Below, one piece after another: positions 5,291 to 7,486 of a DNA stretch of 7,486 nt. Within the stretch, counting starts at the first letter, position 1; every line of letters starts with the position of its first letter. This DNA is from Rhodoluna sp. (GTDB lineage Bacteria; Actinomycetota; Actinomycetes; Actinomycetales; Microbacteriaceae): contig JALQVK010000093.1 in the NCBI GenBank assembly GCA_023260375.1, positions 1 through 7,486 of the forward strand, read 5' to 3'. The translations under genes were made by a program, and so were the position numbers. The notes under the pieces are model-generated. The model was not told where the DNA came from, did no database searches, and was given only the letters and a program-made list of their open reading frames with translations.

Positions 5291-5940
5291 CCACTAACCG
5301 CCTTACCGATTCGAGGTTTAGGTTCCACAGCGTCGGCGGCACGAAGGTACAGTGCAGTCACGTCGTCAGAAACCGTTCCCGCGCGCAGTTGCGCCTCGGC
5401 GAGAAATGCCAGGTTTGTTGCACTTACATCTAGGTCGGTTCGCACCGGGTGAACATTTCGATCTAGCAAATACTCTTCAAGTTCGACCGGCTTCATGACC
5501 CCGGGCCCATCGACTCGAATTGGCTCACCGTATTCGTTTAGGCCCGAATACAATGCCCAGTAAACCTCTTTGCGTCTGGCGTCGGTCGTTACCAGTAACG
5601 GTTGATTCTTAGAAGCATCGACGGTTGGCAGCGCAGCCAAAGCAATTGCATCGAGACTCACGGCACCGTAAAGTTTGACGCCGCAACCGGCTGCAAACAT
5701 TGTGGCCGCGGCAATTCCCACGCGCAAGCCAGTGAAAGGGGCTGGTCCCCGGCCGGCCACAACCGCATCAATCTGTGATGGGTGAACGAAGGCTCGAGCT
5801 AAGACATCTTGAATAGCCGAGCCGATTAGTTCGGCGTGTTTCATGGTGTCTGGCACGTTGTGCTCGGCTCGAAGCTGACCGTTTTCAATCAGGGCAACGC
5901 TGGTTCCCGAAGATGTATCGATGGCGAGGATTAGGCTCAT
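5287..5940 (-). CDS. tsaB: tRNA t6A modification complex dimerization subunit TsaB
   Basis: A 217-residue protein beginning [21 protein letters not shown], the ASKHA-fold start of Tsa[18 protein letters not shown] is the family's G-P-x-x-F-T-G-L-R motif in its actinobacterial form, and [12 protein letters not shown] is also typical. TsaB is an inactive paralogue of TsaD; it forms a heterodimer with TsaD and, with TsaE, makes the bacterial t6A transfer complex in the cytoplasm. The start at 5940 is preferred to the in-frame ATG at 5964, which would add MGKRGGVR. A full AGGAGG lies 7 nt upstream, the start overlaps the tsaE stop as ATGA, and the family N-terminus then fits exactly. At its own end it overlaps rimI-tsaD by ATGA. 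Confidence 0.95.
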   Translation of the reverse strand: MSLILAIDTSSGTSVALIENGQLRAEHNVPDTMKHAELIGSAIQDVLARAFVHPSQIDAVVAGRGPAPFTGLRVGIAAATMFAAGCGVKLYGAVSLDAIALAALPTVDASKNQPLLVTTDARRKEVYWALYSGLNEYGEPIRVDGPGVMKPVELEEYLLDRNVHPVRTDLDVSATNLAFLAEAQLRAGTVSDDVTALYLRAADAVEPKPRIGKAVSG

Positions 5941-6407
5941 GCGAACGCCTCCTCGTTTTCCCACCGAGAACCAACACCGGTCAAGGTAACCACACGCTCT
6001 TCGCTTTCGCCAGTGTGATCGCGCTCAATCTCAACATCCAGCCAAGAGTCCGCTAGTTCTTCCGCGAACCCACGACCCCACTCAACCAACACGATTGAAC
6101 CTTCGATGTCGATGTCCAAATCATCAAATTCGTGCACAGAGGCCAGGCGGTAGGCATCTACATGAACAAGTGGGACTTCACTACCCTCGCGCTTATGAGT
6201 TCGAGCAATAACAAAGGTGGGACTGGAAACATTGCCAATCGCGTGTAAACCTTCTCCAACTCCGCGCGTGAAAGTGGTTTTTCCGGCGCCTAGTGGTCCG
6301 GTCAAAATTACTAGATCTCCGGCTTTCAAAACCTTGGCCACTTTCAAGCCAAACTCATTCATGTCTTCTGCCGTGGCAATGGTGAGTTTGGTGAGCAACT
6401 TGCTCAC
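5937..6407 (-). CDS. tsaE: tRNA t6A modification ATPase TsaE
   Basis: A 156-residue P-loop ATPase. The Walker A is GPLGAGKTT (37-45), followed by SSPTFVIA (61-68), HVDAYRL (82-88) and LVEWG (107-111), the ordered motifs of TsaE. The protein binds the TsaB-TsaD dimer and its ATP hydrolysis resets the complex between cycles of threonylcarbamoyl transfer. The C-terminal part (about 115-156) is Glu/Asp-rich and less conserved. The start is GTG at 6407-6405, overlapping the alr stop in GTGA; GGAG lies 7 nt upstream. The stop overlaps the tsaB start in ATGA. Length is normal for the family. Confidence 0.94.
   Translation of the reverse strand: MSKLLTKLTIATAEDMNEFGLKVAKVLKAGDLVILTGPLGAGKTTFTRGVGEGLHAIGNVSSPTFVIARTHKREGSEVPLVHVDAYRLASVHEFDDLDIDIEGSIVLVEWGRGFAEELADSWLDVEIERDHTGESEERVVTLTGVGSRWENEEAFA
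5948..5953 (-). promoter_or_regulatory. tsaB ribosome binding site, inside the end of tsaE
   Basis: Minus-strand AGGAGG, a full consensus site, 7 nt before the ATG at 5940. It decides the tsaB start against the ATG at 5964, which lies upstream of it. Confidence 0.85.
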
Positions 6408-7486
6408 TGACCGGCTCCAAAGTATTCACGCTGGAATCGTCCGCCCATGCGGGTCACGATTTCGTAGTTGATTGTGCCGGAAGCAGCAGCTAGGTCGTCG
6501 GCGCTTGGAACACCGGTGGTGGCATCGCCGAAGATTACAACTTCGTCGCCAACCTGAATTGGATCCTGCCCCACGTCGAGGACGAATTGATCCATGGCAA
6601 TCTGCGACAAAATCGGGTAGCGTTTCCCCCCGATGGAAACCTCAGCCTTTCCAGTGGCCGAGCGCGGTAGACCTTCGGCATAACCAATCGGCACCAGCGC
6701 AAGTGTAGTTTCTGAGGCGGTTCGGTGAAGAAAGTTGTAGCTCACACCATGACCGGCTGGGACTGTTTTCACCTGGGCCACTCGCGAAACCGCAGTCATG
6801 GCAGGGATCAGGCCGTATTCGGAAGCCTTATTGGTTGAGAATGGGTCAAGACCGTAAAGCGCAACACCAATCCGCACCATTTCGTAGTGCGCATCTGGGT
6901 AAGCGAGAGATCCATCCGAAGCGGTTAGGTGTCGCACCTGGAAATTGATGCCTAAACGTTTAGCTTCTGCTACCGCGGCATCAAACTTTTCAATCTGGGC
7001 TAAATCATCCTGGCGGCTGGTTGTCGAAAGATGACTGAAAATTCCAACCACTTCCACCGACTCACCGAGCGACTTTACCGCCTCTAGGAGGTGTGCCCAC
7101 TCGGCCTCGGTTGAGCCATTACGCCCCAGTCCGGTGTCAATCTTGAGATGGAGCTTGGCTACTTCGCCGGTTAGCGCAACCGCCTTGGCAATGTGCCCAA
7201 GCTGTTCGATGTTGGCAACGCCAAGATCGACATTGTTGGTTAGTGCAGCTACGAAGTCGTCGGCTGGATCGTGCAACCAAGCCAGAATTGGCACGGTGAT
7301 TCCAGCTTCGCGCAAGGCTAGGGCCTCACGAACATCGGCAACCCCCAGGTAATCCACTCCAGCGCGCTCAAGGGTTCGAGCCACTTCCACGGCACCGTGC
7401 CCGTAAGCATTAGCCTTAACGACACCCATTACCTTCGCCTGTGAAGCGCGCGCACGCATCACATCCAGGTTGTGGACGATCGCATC
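6404..7486 (-). CDS. alr: Alanine racemase (5' end outside the window)
   Basis: The frame stays open to the right edge. The first visible residues DAIVHNLDVMRARA correspond to the family's (D)LdAi.hN...lr, so only about 5-15 residues are missing; the GTG and ATG at 7462-7457 are internal codons, not the start. The enzyme interconverts L- and D-alanine for peptidoglycan using pyridoxal phosphate. The cofactor lysine is in VVKANAYGHG (codon 7417-7415); the second catalytic base is the Tyr in GHGVSYN (codon 6739-6737). HLKIDTGLGRNG, MVRIGVALYG and PIGYAEGLPRS are other family motifs, and the C-terminal beta domain is complete (MDQFVLDVG, GTINYEIVTRMGGR). The usual GRxxMDQ motif here reads SQIAMDQ. 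It is the first visible gene of the t6A operon; its TGA overlaps the GTG of tsaE. Confidence 0.95.
   Translation of the reverse strand, partial: DAIVHNLDVMRARASQAKVMGVVKANAYGHGAVEVARTLERAGVDYLGVADVREALALREAGITVPILAWLHDPADDFVAALTNNVDLGVANIEQLGHIAKAVALTGEVAKLHLKIDTGLGRNGSTEAEWAHLLEAVKSLGESVEVVGIFSHLSTTSRQDDLAQIEKFDAAVAEAKRLGINFQVRHLTASDGSLAYPDAHYEMVRIGVALYGLDPFSTNKASEYGLIPAMTAVSRVAQVKTVPAGHGVSYNFLHRTASETTLALVPIGYAEGLPRSATGKAEVSIGGKRYPILSQIAMDQFVLDVGQDPIQVGDEVVIFGDATTGVPSADDLAAASGTINYEIVTRMGGRFQREYFGAGQ
6415..6418 (-). promoter_or_regulatory. tsaE ribosome binding site, inside the end of alr
   Basis: Minus-strand GGAG, 7 nt before the GTG at 6407. It supports the non-ATG start, which the 4-nt overlap with the alr stop codon also supports. 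Confidence 0.65.

Noticed and set aside
5084..5452. 122-residue plus-strand frame opposite rimI-tsaD and tsaB
   Set aside because: It lies wholly antisense to two strongly conserved genes and resembles nothing recognisable; its composition follows from the opposite strand.
5941..5964. N-terminal extension of TsaB from the ATG at 5964
   Set aside because: MGKRGGVR does not fit the family start, and the full AGGAGG plus ATGA overlap place the start at 5940.

Overview
The window looks like a stretch of core chromosome from a small-genome, medium-GC actinobacterium. The gene set alr-tsaE-tsaB-rimI/tsaD, the closeness of the GroES and TsaB sequences to actinobacterial forms, the THUMP-like methyltransferase, stop/start overlaps of the ATGA type and two genes without a Shine-Dalgarno sequence all fit Actinobacteria. 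The roughly 50% GC, low for that phylum, would suit the freshwater 'Luna' Microbacteriaceae (Rhodoluna/Aquiluna type). That placement is inference from gene content and composition, not from a search.

Layout, left to right. (1) 1-320, minus strand: N-terminal third of a lipoprotein substrate-binding protein of the branched-chain amino acid ABC type, with a short upstream region holding two inverted repeats. (2) 456-1349, minus: a RarD/EamA drug/metabolite-type permease. (3) 1414-1710, minus: groES, followed by a clear intrinsic terminator and preceded by a near-perfect CIRCE (HrcA) operator. (4) 1814-3007, plus: the only plus-strand gene, a class I SAM-dependent methyltransferase with a THUMP-like C-terminal domain, starting 9 bp beyond the CIRCE element. 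(5) 3008-3478, minus: a two-helix DUF4190 membrane protein whose stop codon directly abuts that of the methyltransferase; its likely terminator lies inside the methyltransferase gene. (6) 3567-7486, minus: an operon read right to left as alr (5' end outside the window), tsaE, tsaB, a fused rimI-tsaD, and a 73-residue two-helix membrane protein. Each junction in this operon is a 4-nt overlap of stop and start.

The operon combines D-alanine supply for peptidoglycan (Alr), most of the bacterial machinery for N6-threonylcarbamoyladenosine at tRNA position 37 (TsaE, TsaB, TsaD; TsaC is not here) and N-terminal acetylation of ribosomal protein S18 (RimI). The left half is a heat-shock locus in which one HrcA operator sits in a divergent promoter region. 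I found no mobile element, CRISPR array, tRNA, rRNA or phage gene, and no stretch over 300 bp without a gene. The most notable points are the CIRCE element shared with the methyltransferase gene, the RimI-TsaD fusion, the unidentified membrane protein coupled to tsaD, and an intrinsic terminator embedded antisense in a coding region. I see no clearly new multi-gene system.
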